Source: Sanguibacter inulinus
GTDB taxonomy: Bacteria; Actinomycetota; Actinomycetes; Actinomycetales; Cellulomonadaceae
Length of the DNA stretch: 38,039 nt
Assembly: GCF_013415325.1 (NCBI RefSeq)
Contig: NZ_JACBYE010000043.1
Coordinates: 1 to 38,039, forward strand
Direction of reading: 5' to 3'
Made by a program: the position numbers and the translations under genes. The notes beneath the pieces are model-generated. The model did not search any database. It was not told the origin of the DNA and saw only the letters and a program-made list of their open reading frames with translations. Positions 23,433 to 30,857 of the stretch are shown here, in pieces (position 1 is the stretch's first letter; every line of letters starts with the position of its first letter).

Positions 23433-24451
23433 CAGGTGATCTCCATCATCGAGGTGTTGAGGCCCGAGCCGACGCCCATGAGCAGGACCCTGTCGCCGGG
23501 GGCGAGGGTCGAGGACTGCTCGGCGAGGGTGATCGGGATGGACGCCGGGCCGACGTTCCCGTACCTCGGGTAGGTGGTCGGGACCTTCGAGCGGTCGAGC
23601 TTGGCAGCCTTGACGATCGCGCTCGTGTGGACGTCGGACACCTGGTGCAGCACGTAGCGGTCCATCGCGGACCAGCTCCACGTGTCCTTGGCCTCCTGCC
23701 ACGCCGCGACGACCAGCTCCATGCCGCCCTTGAGCAGCGCCTTCGTGTCGGTGTACATGCCGTTGACCGAGCCGACGCACACGTCGTGGAACTGGGTCGC
23801 GGCTCGCGTCACGCCGCCGAGGATGCGGTGCCCCGAAGGGTGGGAGTCGGCCGGGCCGAGGATCGCCGCAGCAGCGCCGGAGCCGAGCGTGAGGCTCGCG
23901 AACTCGTTCATGAAGTCCGAGCGCTTGGTCTCCGGGCGGTTGAGCCGGTCGATGGTGTTGTCGTTGACCTCGTCGGCGTCTTCGCCGTCGATGATCATCG
24001 CGTAGCGGATCTGGCCCGAGTCGATCATGTGCGCGGCGACGGTCATGCCGTTGATGAAGCCCAGGCACGCGTTCGCGATGTCGAAGTTCATGGCCGACGA
24101 CGGCAGACCCAGCCCGTTGTGCATGCGCACGGCGACCGAGGGCTCGAGGTGGGGACGGGTCACCGAGGTGTTGATGATCAGCCCGATGTCGGAGGCCGAG
24201 ATGCCCGCCTCGGCGAGAGCCTTCTCACCCGCGGCGATCGCGGCAGACTCGAAGCTCTGGTCGGCGGCCCAGCGGCGGCGCTCGTGGACCCCCGCGACGC
24301 GCTGCAGCAGACCGCGCGGCATGCGCAGGCGCTTGAGCGTCTCGGCGAGACGGTTGTCCATCTCCTCCGAGGTCGTCACGACGTCCGGCACGACCGTCGC
24401 GACCGACAGGAGCGCCACGTTCTGGTGCTTCGATGTTGCGTTGCCGTTCAC
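23429..24451 (-). CDS. oleA: OleA, thiolase-fold acyl-CoA condensing enzyme
   Basis: A 340-residue KAS III/thiolase-fold enzyme that condenses two fatty acyl-CoAs head-to-head into a 2-alkyl-3-ketoalkanoate, the first step of long-chain olefin synthesis. The catalytic Cys129 lies in IANACLGF, His269 in VLHQVSD and Asn299 in RYGNVGP. The acidic IIDGEDADE segment (153-161) fits the glutamate that OleA family members contribute as base. I chose GTG 24451, with AGGA about 9 bases upstream; this gives the family's usual length, and the longer frame to 24676 encodes an Arg-rich non-homologous leader. It is the first gene of the operon, divergent from the chemotaxis gene. Confidence 0.92.
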   Translation of the reverse strand: MNGNATSKHQNVALLSVATVVPDVVTTSEEMDNRLAETLKRLRMPRGLLQRVAGVHERRRWAADQSFESAAIAAGEKALAEAGISASDIGLIINTSVTRPHLEPSVAVRMHNGLGLPSSAMNFDIANACLGFINGMTVAAHMIDSGQIRYAMIIDGEDADEVNDNTIDRLNRPETKRSDFMNEFASLTLGSGAAAAILGPADSHPSGHRILGGVTRAATQFHDVCVGSVNGMYTDTKALLKGGMELVVAAWQEAKDTWSWSAMDRYVLHQVSDVHTSAIVKAAKLDRSKVPTTYPRYGNVGPASIPITLAEQSSTLAPGDRVLLMGVGSGLNTSMMEITW

Positions 24452-24918
24452 GTTCGCGTTCCTGTCGTTCGTGTGGGCGGGCCACGGGCCGGGATGCTCA
24501 TCGTGCGTCCGTCGGCCGCGCTCCGCATGTTCGGGGTGGACCGGCCGCGGGCGCGCGAGCACCGCGCACGGTCGTGTCCTGAAGGCCCCGAGCCCCTGGC
24601 GGGGTCGACGGGTCCACCCTCTATGATCCACCAGCCGCGCGGCGCAGGCTCCGCGAGCCCAGGTGTCGGCCGTCACGATGCCCTGGTTCGAGCCGGTTCT
24701 TCACCCTCTGTGCACCAGATCCGCCCGGATGTGCTGTGAGAGAAACACGTCGGCGGACCGGTCGTAGGCCGCTGCGGGTGTGGCGCACGCCACCTCCCAG
24801 GCGGTCGGGAACACCCTCTCGGCGGCTCACGCTGCCCCTCGACCGGCCGATGAGAGGCGTATCCGGCCTCGACCGTCCAGGTCGACCCCCGCCGCCGGCC
24901 ATATCGACGGAGCACCCC
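24452..24918. other. Divergent intergenic region between oleA and the chemotaxis gene
   Basis: A 467-base region with no supported gene. The right part holds the FliA-type promoter (24826-24851) and GGAG (24908-24911) before the chemotaxis start. The ole promoter should lie on the minus strand; TAGAGG near 24620 is a possible -10 box with no clear -35. Open frames crossing the region lack ribosome-binding sites. Confidence 0.45.
24826..24853 (+). promoter_or_regulatory. FliA-type (sigma-28 family) promoter of the chemotaxis receptor gene
   Basis: CTCA (24826-24829), 16 bases, GCCGAT (24846-24851). The spacing and the spacer end (CTCGACCG) agree with the promoter at 12695. Control of a chemotaxis receptor by a flagellar sigma factor is well established in bacteria, which supports the reading. 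The 5' leader would be about 60 bases. Confidence 0.62.
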
Positions 24919-26559
24919 ATGAACGCCGCTTCACGACGCCCCAGCACCTCGTCCGCGCGGGGCGGCCTCTCTGCCAGGTTCCGCGACCTGGGCGTGCGCA
25001 CCAAGGTCCTCGCGGCCGTCGGTGTCTCGACAGCCGTCGCCGTGCTCGTCGGCGTGCTGGGTCTGACGGCGCTGAGCAGCTCGGCCGCGACGACCGAGAT
25101 GCTCTACGAGGAGAACATCCTCGGCGTCCACTTCTCCGCGGACATGGAGACCGCGATGAGCGACATGCGCCTCAAGGTGCGCGACGTGATGCTCGCGGTC
25201 GACGAAGAGTCCAAGCGCGCCAAGCTCGTCGAGCTCGACGAGGCAGAGGCGCGCTTCGACGAGGCGCGCGCGGCGTACGGCGCAACACAGCTCGACGCGA
25301 ACCGCGAGCTGGTGCTCGACACGCTCGACACCGTGCTCCGCAAGTACCTCAACGACCAGCGGACGGTCATGGCGCCGATCGCACTCTCGGGCAACACCGC
25401 CCTGTGGGTCCAGACGAACGAGGACGTCGTCGGCCCGCTCAGCTCGATGATGACGGCCCAGGTCGACGCCCTCATCACGGCGGAGACGGAGCGGTCGGTC
25501 GAGGCCGTCGCGAGCGCGCGGTCTGCCTACGAGCAGCAGCGCGTCGTGTCGGTCCTCGTGCTCGTGCTCGGTGCGCTCCTCGCTCTCGGGCTCGGCTGGC
25601 TGGTCGCCCGTCAGGTCGCCAGCAGCGCCCGCCGGGTGCAGGACGTCGTCGAGAAGGTCGCCGCGGGCGACCTCACGGGGACGACGGGGATGACCTCCCG
25701 CGACGAGCTGGGCCGGATGGGTGAGGCGCTCGACGGCGCGCTGGTGAACCTGCGGTCGGTGATGAGCACCGTCGTGCGGTCCTCCGACTCGGTCGCTGCG
25801 GCCTCTGAGCAGCTCTCCGCCAGCTCCCACCAGATCTCGGCCGGTGCCGAGGAGACCTCCGCCCAGGCCGGGGTCGTCTCCGCAGCGGCGCTCCAGGTGT
25901 CCGGGAACGTGCAGACCGTCGCGGCCGGCGCCGAGGAGATGGGTGCGTCGATCCGCGAGATCTCGCAGTCGGCCAACGACGCCGCCCGGGTGGCCGCCGA
26001 GGCCGTCACCGCGGCCCAGAGCGCGACTGGGTCTGTGGCCAAGCTCGGCACGTCCAGCCAGGAGATCGGCGACGTCGTGCGCGTCATCACGACCATCGCC
26101 GAGCAGACCAACCTGCTGGCCCTCAACGCGACCATCGAGGCCGCGCGCGCCGGTGAGGCGGGCAAGGGCTTCGCCGTCGTCGCCTCGGAGGTCAAAGACC
26201 TCGCGCAGGAGACGGCCCGGGCCACCGAGTCGATCGGACGCCTGGTCGAGACCATCCAGACCGACACCGCCGGTGCGGTCTCGTCGATCGAGCACATCTC
26301 GGGGGTCATCAGCTCGATCAACGACTACCAGCTGACCATCGCCTCAGCCGTCGAGGAGCAGACCGCGACGACCACGGAGATGAGCCGCAACGTGGCCGAC
26401 GCCGCGACGGGGGCGGGCGAGATCGCCTCGAACATCACCGGGGTCTCGGACGCCGCCGACTCGACCACGCAGGCGCTCGCCCAGACGACCGCTGCGGTCA
26501 ACGAGCTCGCCCGGATGGCCGCCGAGATGCGCGCCTCGGTCTCGACCTTCACGTACTGA
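24919..26559 (+). CDS. Methyl-accepting chemotaxis protein
   Basis: A 546-residue transmembrane receptor. TM1 spans about 30-52 and TM2 about 209-230. The extracytoplasmic part between them is a helical four-helix-bundle (4HB_MCP-like) sensor with few aromatic residues. A HAMP domain (about 231-283) and a long coiled-coil signalling domain (about 290-546) follow; the hairpin tip is EQTNLLALNATIEAARAGE (395-413), the CheA/CheW contact. The protein has no C-terminal CheR-tethering pentapeptide. The ligand is unknown. I chose ATG 24919, with GGAG upstream, because translation from 24736 would start upstream of the predicted transcription start and add an Arg/Pro-rich tail to the basic N-terminus. 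No other chemotaxis or flagellar gene is in the window. Confidence 0.92.
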   Translation: MNAASRRPSTSSARGGLSARFRDLGVRTKVLAAVGVSTAVAVLVGVLGLTALSSSAATTEMLYEENILGVHFSADMETAMSDMRLKVRDVMLAVDEESKRAKLVELDEAEARFDEARAAYGATQLDANRELVLDTLDTVLRKYLNDQRTVMAPIALSGNTALWVQTNEDVVGPLSSMMTAQVDALITAETERSVEAVASARSAYEQQRVVSVLVLVLGALLALGLGWLVARQVASSARRVQDVVEKVAAGDLTGTTGMTSRDELGRMGEALDGALVNLRSVMSTVVRSSDSVAAASEQLSASSHQISAGAEETSAQAGVVSAAALQVSGNVQTVAAGAEEMGASIREISQSANDAARVAAEAVTAAQSATGSVAKLGTSSQEIGDVVRVITTIAEQTNLLALNATIEAARAGEAGKGFAVVASEVKDLAQETARATESIGRLVETIQTDTAGAVSSIEHISGVISSINDYQLTIASAVEEQTATTTEMSRNVADAATGAGEIASNITGVSDAADSTTQALAQTTAAVNELARMAAEMRASVSTFTY

Positions 26560-26566
26560 CGCAGGA

Positions 26567-26597
26567 CGCAGCCGGGGGGCGTGGCCTCCCGGCTGCG
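26567..26597 (+). terminator. Hairpin terminator after the chemotaxis gene
   Basis: Perfect 10-bp arms CGCAGCCGGG (26567-26576) and CCCGGCTGCG (26588-26597) with an 11-base loop, 8 bases past the stop codon. Confidence 0.75.
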
Positions 26598-26692
26598 AGC
26601 CGTGTGACGGTGGTCCAGGGCAGACTCGGGGACGGATCTCGCCGCTCAGGCGTTGTCCCTGGTAGACCTGCCCGCCGACCGAAGGACCCCGC

Positions 26693-27451
26693 ATGAGCAC
26701 GCCGACAGTCATCCGCCCCTCCGAGCCCTCGTCGGGGCCCGTCGGACCAGGCGGCGGACCCGGTGGTCACGGACCCGGCGACGGCGGCTCCGTCCGCAGG
26801 CCCGACGGCAGCAGCTCCGGCGACGGCGGATCCGGCCGTCGACCTGGCAGCAGCCCCGCCGGCGGTGGCTCCACCAGTCCAACCGTCACCGGGGTCGAGC
26901 TCGCGGTGATCGCCCGGCGCGAGCTCGTCTCCACGCCCGTCGGCGACCTGGACACCGCCGTGGAGGTGCTCGAGCGCCTCAACAAGCTCCAGGTCCTCGG
27001 GACCTTCCTGCAGCGCGGCATGGAGGCGATGACCTCGCTCCGGTCGAGCCAGTTCATGATCCTCAAGGCGATCGAGTGCGAGGTCGACCACCCGCGGCAC
27101 ATCGGGCGCAAGGTCGGCATGGAGACCGGGGCTGTCGAGCTCACCCTCGTGTCGCTGCGCGAGAAGGGCCTCGTGACGACCCGCTCCGACCGCGGACACG
27201 TGGTCGCGGCGGCGCTCACCGACACCGGACGCGCGATCCTCACGCAGGCCGAGGCCATGCAGATCCGGGCGACCGACGCGCTCCTGCAGCGCGCCGAGCC
27301 CTCCGAGGTGGCCGAGGTCCTCGACCTGCTCGACCGCGCCGTCGAGAGCGTCCACGCGATCATCGGTCTGCGCGACGCGGACGAAGACCTCGCGGCGCGG
27401 ACCGGTGCCACGGGATCACCTCTGCCGGGGCACGGGCCGACCGTCTGCTGA
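26693..27451 (+). CDS. MarR-family regulator with long disordered N-terminus
   Basis: A 252-residue protein. Residues about 95-225 form a winged-helix MarR-type domain: helix SSQFMILKAIE, recognition region HIGRKVGMETGAVELTLVSL, and wing REKGLVTTRSDRGHVVAAALTDTGR. Residues 1-62 are Gly/Pro/Ser/Arg-rich low complexity, unlike ordinary MarR proteins of about 150 residues. GAAGGA sits 9-14 bases before ATG 26693, and no better internal start is evident, so the extension looks real. It lies between the chemotaxis terminator and an SDR gene 116 bases downstream in the same direction. Regulation of that oxidoreductase is possible but unproven. Ligand unknown. Confidence 0.78.
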   Translation: MSTPTVIRPSEPSSGPVGPGGGPGGHGPGDGGSVRRPDGSSSGDGGSGRRPGSSPAGGGSTSPTVTGVELAVIARRELVSTPVGDLDTAVEVLERLNKLQVLGTFLQRGMEAMTSLRSSQFMILKAIECEVDHPRHIGRKVGMETGAVELTLVSLREKGLVTTRSDRGHVVAAALTDTGRAILTQAEAMQIRATDALLQRAEPSEVAEVLDLLDRAVESVHAIIGLRDADEDLAARTGATGSPLPGHGPTVC

Positions 27452-27567
27452 CGCGGCCCGGTGAGATCTCGTCTCGTCCGTCACACCGGGAATCCTTACC
27501 ACCCTGTCGGGGTTGACGCGGGAGAGGGCGAGAACGCCCCGCACACGACTGAGGGAGATGGGCACAG

Positions 27568-28326
27568 ATGTCCGGACAGAGGTTCGACGGCAAGGTAGCG
27601 ATCGTGACGGGTGGAGGCAGCGGCATCGGTGCCTCGGTCTCCCGCAGGCTGGCTGCCGAGGGTGCCTCCGTGGTCGTCACGGACATCCGTCTGGACGCCG
27701 CGCAGGGGATCGTCGACGAGATCGTCGCGGCAGGCGGGACGGCCTCTGCCTTCGCGCAGAACACCGCCAAGCACGAAGACTCCGACGCGGCCGTGCGCTT
27801 CGCCGTCGAGACCTACGGCGCGCTCCACCTCGCGGTCAACAACGCCGGCATCGGGGCAGCCCCGCAGAACATCGGCGAGTACGACATCGAGGCCTGGGAC
27901 CGCGTCCGCGCGGTCGACCTCGACGGCGTGTTCTACGGCCTGCGCTACCAGATCCCCGCGATGGTGACCGCCGGCGGCGGCGCGATCGTCAACATGGGCT
28001 CCGTGCTCGGCTCCGTCGGCATCGCGCAGAACGCCGCGTACGTGACGAGCAAGCACGCGCTCATCGGCCTGACCAAGGTCGCCGCCCTCGAGTACACCGC
28101 GCAGGGTGTGCGCACCAACGCCGTCGGCCCCGGCTTCATCGACACCCCGCTCGTCCGCTCCTCGCTCTCCCCCGAGGCCCTGACCGACCTCGAGGAGAAG
28201 CACGCGTCGAAGCGCCTCGGGACCGACGACGAGGTCGCCTCGCTCGTCCTGTTCCTGCTGAGCGACGAGGCGTCGTTCATCTCGGGCAGCTACCACCTGG
28301 TCGACGGCGGCTACTCGGCAGCCTGA
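27568..28326 (+). CDS. Short-chain dehydrogenase/reductase (classical SDR)
   Basis: A 252-residue classical SDR: TGGGSGIG (14-21) binds the cofactor, TDIRLD (38-43) suggests NAD preference because an Asp ends beta-strand 2, NNAG at 91-94, catalytic Ser near 145, Tyr158 and Lys162 in YVTSK, and the C-terminal ISGSYHLVDGGYSA typical of the family. The length is complete. GAGGGAG lies upstream of the ATG, and TTGACG near 27510 may be a -35 box. A hairpin terminator follows, so it is probably monocistronic. The substrate cannot be deduced; annotations such as glucose dehydrogenase or 3-oxoacyl reductase would be guesses. Confidence 0.88.
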   Translation: MSGQRFDGKVAIVTGGGSGIGASVSRRLAAEGASVVVTDIRLDAAQGIVDEIVAAGGTASAFAQNTAKHEDSDAAVRFAVETYGALHLAVNNAGIGAAPQNIGEYDIEAWDRVRAVDLDGVFYGLRYQIPAMVTAGGGAIVNMGSVLGSVGIAQNAAYVTSKHALIGLTKVAALEYTAQGVRTNAVGPGFIDTPLVRSSLSPEALTDLEEKHASKRLGTDDEVASLVLFLLSDEASFISGSYHLVDGGYSAA

Positions 28327-28365
28327 CCCGCTGCCGGGCGACCGGCGCGCACGCATTGCCTGACA

Positions 28366-28403
28366 GGCCGCCGGCCGACGTCCCACGACGCCGACCGGCG
28401 GCC
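28366..28403 (+). terminator. Hairpin terminator after the SDR gene
   Basis: Outer arms GGCCGCCGG (28366-28374) and CCGGCGGCC (28395-28403) are perfect, with partial inner pairing (CCGACGTC against GACGCCG). TTCGTCGT follows. Confidence 0.75.
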
Positions 28404-28429
28404 TTCGTCGTACCCGGACGCCACCCCTG

Positions 28430-28465
28430 TTGCACACCCACTCCGACCCGTAGTACTTTTACTAC
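28430..28465 (+). promoter_or_regulatory. Leaderless promoter with palindromic operator touching the start codon
   Basis: TTGCAC (28430-28435), 18 bases, TACTTT (28454-28459), then 6 bases to ATG 28466. The inverted repeat GTAGTA-CTTT-TACTAC (28450-28465) covers the -10 box and abuts the ATG. There is no ribosome-binding site. This suggests a leaderless transcript repressed by its own XRE product. Confidence 0.7.
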
Positions 28466-28732
28466 ATGCCGAAGCAGAAGAACGACGAGCCGCCGCAGTT
28501 CTACACGCGTCTGCCCGTCCTGCGCACCGAGCGGGGCATGAGCCGCAGAGAGCTCGCCGAGGCCGTGGGTGTGCACTACCAGACCATCGGCTACCTCGAG
28601 CGGGGCGAGTACAGCCCCAGCCTCGTGCTCGCCCTCAAGATCGCCGAAGCCCTCGGCGTCCCGCTCGGGGCAGCGTTCTCGCTGACACAGTTCCCGAGCA
28701 TGGCCGACCAGATCTACAACGAGGGTCGCTGA
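28466..28732 (+). CDS. XRE-family HTH regulator (YozG-like, small)
   Basis: An 88-residue single-domain Cro/CI-type repressor. Residues about 15-70 form the helix-turn-helix (LRTERGMSRRELAEAVGV, YQTIGYLERGEYSPSLVLAL). Similar 65-90 residue regulators are usually encoded just before small multi-span membrane proteins, as here. The start is fixed by the leaderless promoter and operator ending at 28465. The partner gene lies 80 bases downstream in the same direction, separated by a 9-bp repeat array. It probably controls its own two-gene operon; the inducing signal is unknown. Confidence 0.85.
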   Translation: MPKQKNDEPPQFYTRLPVLRTERGMSRRELAEAVGVHYQTIGYLERGEYSPSLVLALKIAEALGVPLGAAFSLTQFPSMADQIYNEGR

Positions 28733-28770
28733 CCCGCTGGCCCGACCCTCGGCGCCGACAGACTCCCGCA

Positions 28771-28802
28771 GACCCGACCGACCCGACCGACCCGACCGAC
28801 CC
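28771..28802. repeat. 9-bp tandem repeat, 3.6 copies, abutting a ribosome-binding site
   Basis: GACCCGACC is repeated three times plus GACCC. The array ends at 28802 and the ribosome-binding GGAG of the membrane-protein gene follows at 28804-28807, with ATG at 28813. A change in copy number would alter the leader between two operon partners. Confidence 0.9.
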
Positions 28803-28812
28803 TGGAGACGAC

Positions 28813-29301
28813 ATGACTCGCTCGACCGCCCGCCAGGAACGCCGCGCCGCCACCCTGGACGACCCCAGCTTCGAAGGCCTCCGCACCCCCCGGGCGCGCC
28901 GCCTGCTCGCCGCAGCACTCGTCGCCGTGCTCCTCCTCGAGGCCGCGATGCTGCTCGCCGCCGAGATCGTCCCGATGGTCGTGTGGATCCCCGTCATGGT
29001 GATCCTGGTCTTCGCCCTCGTCATGGCCCTCGGGGCGCTCAAGGCCTCGACCCGAGGGATCGAAGAGCTCTCGCCCGAGGTCCTCGACGAACGTCAGAAC
29101 GAGATCCGGGGCCTCGTCTTCGCCCGGTCCTACCAGGTGCTCTCCGTGACGTCCCTCGTCTCGCTCCTCGTCCTGCTCACAGCGGCCGCCGGGTGGTGGG
29201 ACGCCTCGCCCGAGGCCCTCGCCGCTGTCGTGGTCATCGCCTTCCAGCTGGTCATCACCATCCCGACCCTCGTCACGGCACTGCACCCGAAGGCCGGCTG
29301 A
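28813..29301 (+). CDS. Four-span integral membrane protein, partner of the XRE regulator
   Basis: A 162-residue protein with a basic N-terminus and four predicted membrane spans (about 31-51, 55-76, 105-126, 135-157). The cytoplasmic loop between spans 2 and 3 contains ELSPEVLDERQNEIRG; a DERQxxIR motif is common in small actinobacterial membrane proteins (DUF2178/DUF3796-like) encoded beside XRE repressors. No enzymatic residues or signal peptide are visible, and the function is unknown. GGAG precedes the ATG after the repeat array. It is the last gene of the XRE operon; the following hairpin also ends the convergent rsgA. Confidence 0.8.
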   Translation: MTRSTARQERRAATLDDPSFEGLRTPRARRLLAAALVAVLLLEAAMLLAAEIVPMVVWIPVMVILVFALVMALGALKASTRGIEELSPEVLDERQNEIRGLVFARSYQVLSVTSLVSLLVLLTAAAGWWDASPEALAAVVVIAFQLVITIPTLVTALHPKAG

Positions 29302-29323
29302 GCACAGCGTCGCGCCTGCGCGA

Positions 29324-29364
29324 GGGCCGCGGTCCGACCGTCTCAGACGGCCGGACCGCGGCCC
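29324..29364. terminator. Bidirectional terminator overlapping the 3' end of rsgA
   Basis: Perfect 13-bp arms GGGCCGCGGTCCG (29324-29336) and CGGACCGCGGCCC (29352-29364) enclose an inner stem CCGTC/GACGG with loop TCA. That loop is the rsgA stop codon read on the minus strand, so rsgA's last codons form the stem. It lies between convergent genes and could serve both. Confidence 0.8.
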
Positions 29365-30377
29365 TTGGCCGTCATCGCCTCGCGCATGGTCCGGTTCGAC
29401 TGCCGACCCCGCGAGCGCAGCGCGCTGCGGTCCTGCGAGGCCTTGCGGGCACTCTGGTGCGCGATCTCCCGCAGCAGGTGGCGGTAGGACGTGAGCCGTG
29501 CCTGCGGGAGCGCACCCTGCTCGACGGCCTCGAGGACCGCGCAGCCCGGCTCGGTCCTGTGCTCGCAGTCGTCGAAGCGGCAGGCCGCCGCAAGCTCGAC
29601 GACGTCCGCGAAGGCCTGCTCCAGCCCGTCCTCGTCGGCGACCAGACCGACCCCGCGGATGCCGGGGGTGTCGACGAGGCACCCGAGCCCGGGCACCTGG
29701 ACGAGCTCGCGGTGGGTGGTCGTGTGCTTGCCACGACCGTCGCCGCGGACGTCACCCGTCGCGAGCACCTCGGAGCCCGCGAGCGCGTTGACGAGCGTCG
29801 ACTTCCCGGCCCCGGACGGGCCGAGCAGCACGAAGGTGCGCCCCGCAGGCAGATGGTCGCGCAGGGCGTCGAGGCCGGCACCTGTCGCTGCGCTCACGGC
29901 GAGCACCTCGGCGCCGGGGACGACCGAGGCCACGTCCGCGACCTCTCCGCCGAGGGCGAGGTCCGCCTTGGTGAGCACGACCAGCGGGACGGCGCCCGAG
30001 GCCCAGGCGAGGGTGGTCATCCGCTCGACCCTGCGGACGCTGGGCCGGGGGGCCATCGGCTCGACGACGACCACGACATCGACGTTGGCGGCGAGCAGCT
30101 GCTCGTCCGAGGTCGGGCCGGAGTCCTTGCGGCGCAGCTCCGTGCGACGGTCGAGGGCGCTCGCCCAGGACTGGCCGTCGGTGAGCGCCCAGTCGCCGAC
30201 GGCGAGCCCGACCGACGGGACCGTCAGCATGCCGTCCTGGGTCGCGACCCTCACGAGGTCGCGCTCGACGCGGACCACGCGCCCGGGCAAGACCCCGGGA
30301 CCAGCGGCGGGGTGGGCAGCAGCCTCGGAGGCGCGCCGGGCGTCCCAGCCGAGGGTCTCGAGCATGTCGTCTGTCAT
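29343..30377 (-). CDS. rsgA: RsgA, ribosome small-subunit-dependent GTPase
   Basis: A 344-residue circularly permuted GTPase that assists late 30S subunit maturation. An OB-fold occupies about 30-85. The G motifs come in permuted order: LTKAD (135-139, G4), GPSGAGKST (186-194, G1), RGKHTTTH (G2) and DTPG (236-239, G3). The zinc-binding C-terminal domain is CRFDDCEHRTEPGC, with Cys266, Cys271, His273 and Cys279. The length is normal. I chose ATG 30377, with GGGG just upstream; ATG 30386 is also possible, and the frame continues to 30584 without support. It is monocistronic and ends in a hairpin shared with the XRE operon. Confidence 0.93.
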   Translation of the reverse strand: MTDDMLETLGWDARRASEAAAHPAAGPGVLPGRVVRVERDLVRVATQDGMLTVPSVGLAVGDWALTDGQSWASALDRRTELRRKDSGPTSDEQLLAANVDVVVVVEPMAPRPSVRRVERMTTLAWASGAVPLVVLTKADLALGGEVADVASVVPGAEVLAVSAATGAGLDALRDHLPAGRTFVLLGPSGAGKSTLVNALAGSEVLATGDVRGDGRGKHTTTHRELVQVPGLGCLVDTPGIRGVGLVADEDGLEQAFADVVELAAACRFDDCEHRTEPGCAVLEAVEQGALPQARLTSYRHLLREIAHQSARKASQDRSALRSRGRQSNRTMREAMTAKGRGPAV

Positions 30378-30485
30378 GCGCCCCATCGTGACGCGCGGCA
30401 CAGGCACGGGGCCAGGTGTTTTCTGCAGGGGACAGCCGTCGGCGTGCCTGCGTCGTCTCGCAGAGCGGCCGGGTGAGCGACCCAC

Positions 30486-30499
30486 CTGAGGTACCTCAG
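30486..30499. promoter_or_regulatory. Perfect 14-bp palindrome between divergent genes
   Basis: CTGAGGTACCTCAG reads the same on both strands. It lies in the 257-base space between rsgA (minus) and the small gene at 30635 (plus), about 110 and 135 bases from the two starts. It could be a dimeric repressor site. No other copy was noticed. Confidence 0.4.
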
Positions 30500-30634
30500 A
30501 CGCGCCGCCGCACCCCAGCGCCCCGAGACCAGGACCGCTCGACCGATCCGCCAGCACCCCCCTCAGCACGAGTGTGGAGAGCACACAGGGAGCGGTGACC
30601 GAGCCGCAGACCCGCTGGACGAGGGAGGACCGCC

Positions 30635-30856
30635 ATGAGCTGGCAGACGACAGACCTGACGATCGAGGCGGAGCTCGCCTACCGCCGCGAGAGGCTGACG
30701 GCGGAGCTCTCCAGGGCGCGCACCCGTCGTGACGAGCGGCGTGCGCGGCAGGAGGCCGACGGCAGACGGAGATACGGCTGGTCGCTGCGCGCAGCCCTCA
30801 GGCCCGCTATCCACAGGCCGAGGGCGACAGGGTGGTCGGCCGTCGGTGAGCGGTGA
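30635..30856 (+). CDS. Small hypothetical protein
   Basis: A 73-residue basic protein starting MSWQTTDLTIEAELAYRRER, with a highly charged helical middle (Arg/Glu-rich, possible coiled coil) and no membrane span. I do not recognise a family. A strong ribosome-binding site (GAGGGAGGA, 6-14 bases before the ATG) supports translation. Its stop codon is one base before the ATG of the large LuxR gene, so the two are probably co-transcribed and coupled. It may be a partner of that regulator or simply a translation-coupling leader gene. No function can be given. Confidence 0.62.
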   Translation: MSWQTTDLTIEAELAYRRERLTAELSRARTRRDERRARQEADGRRRYGWSLRAALRPAIHRPRATGWSAVGER

Positions 30857-30857
30857 C

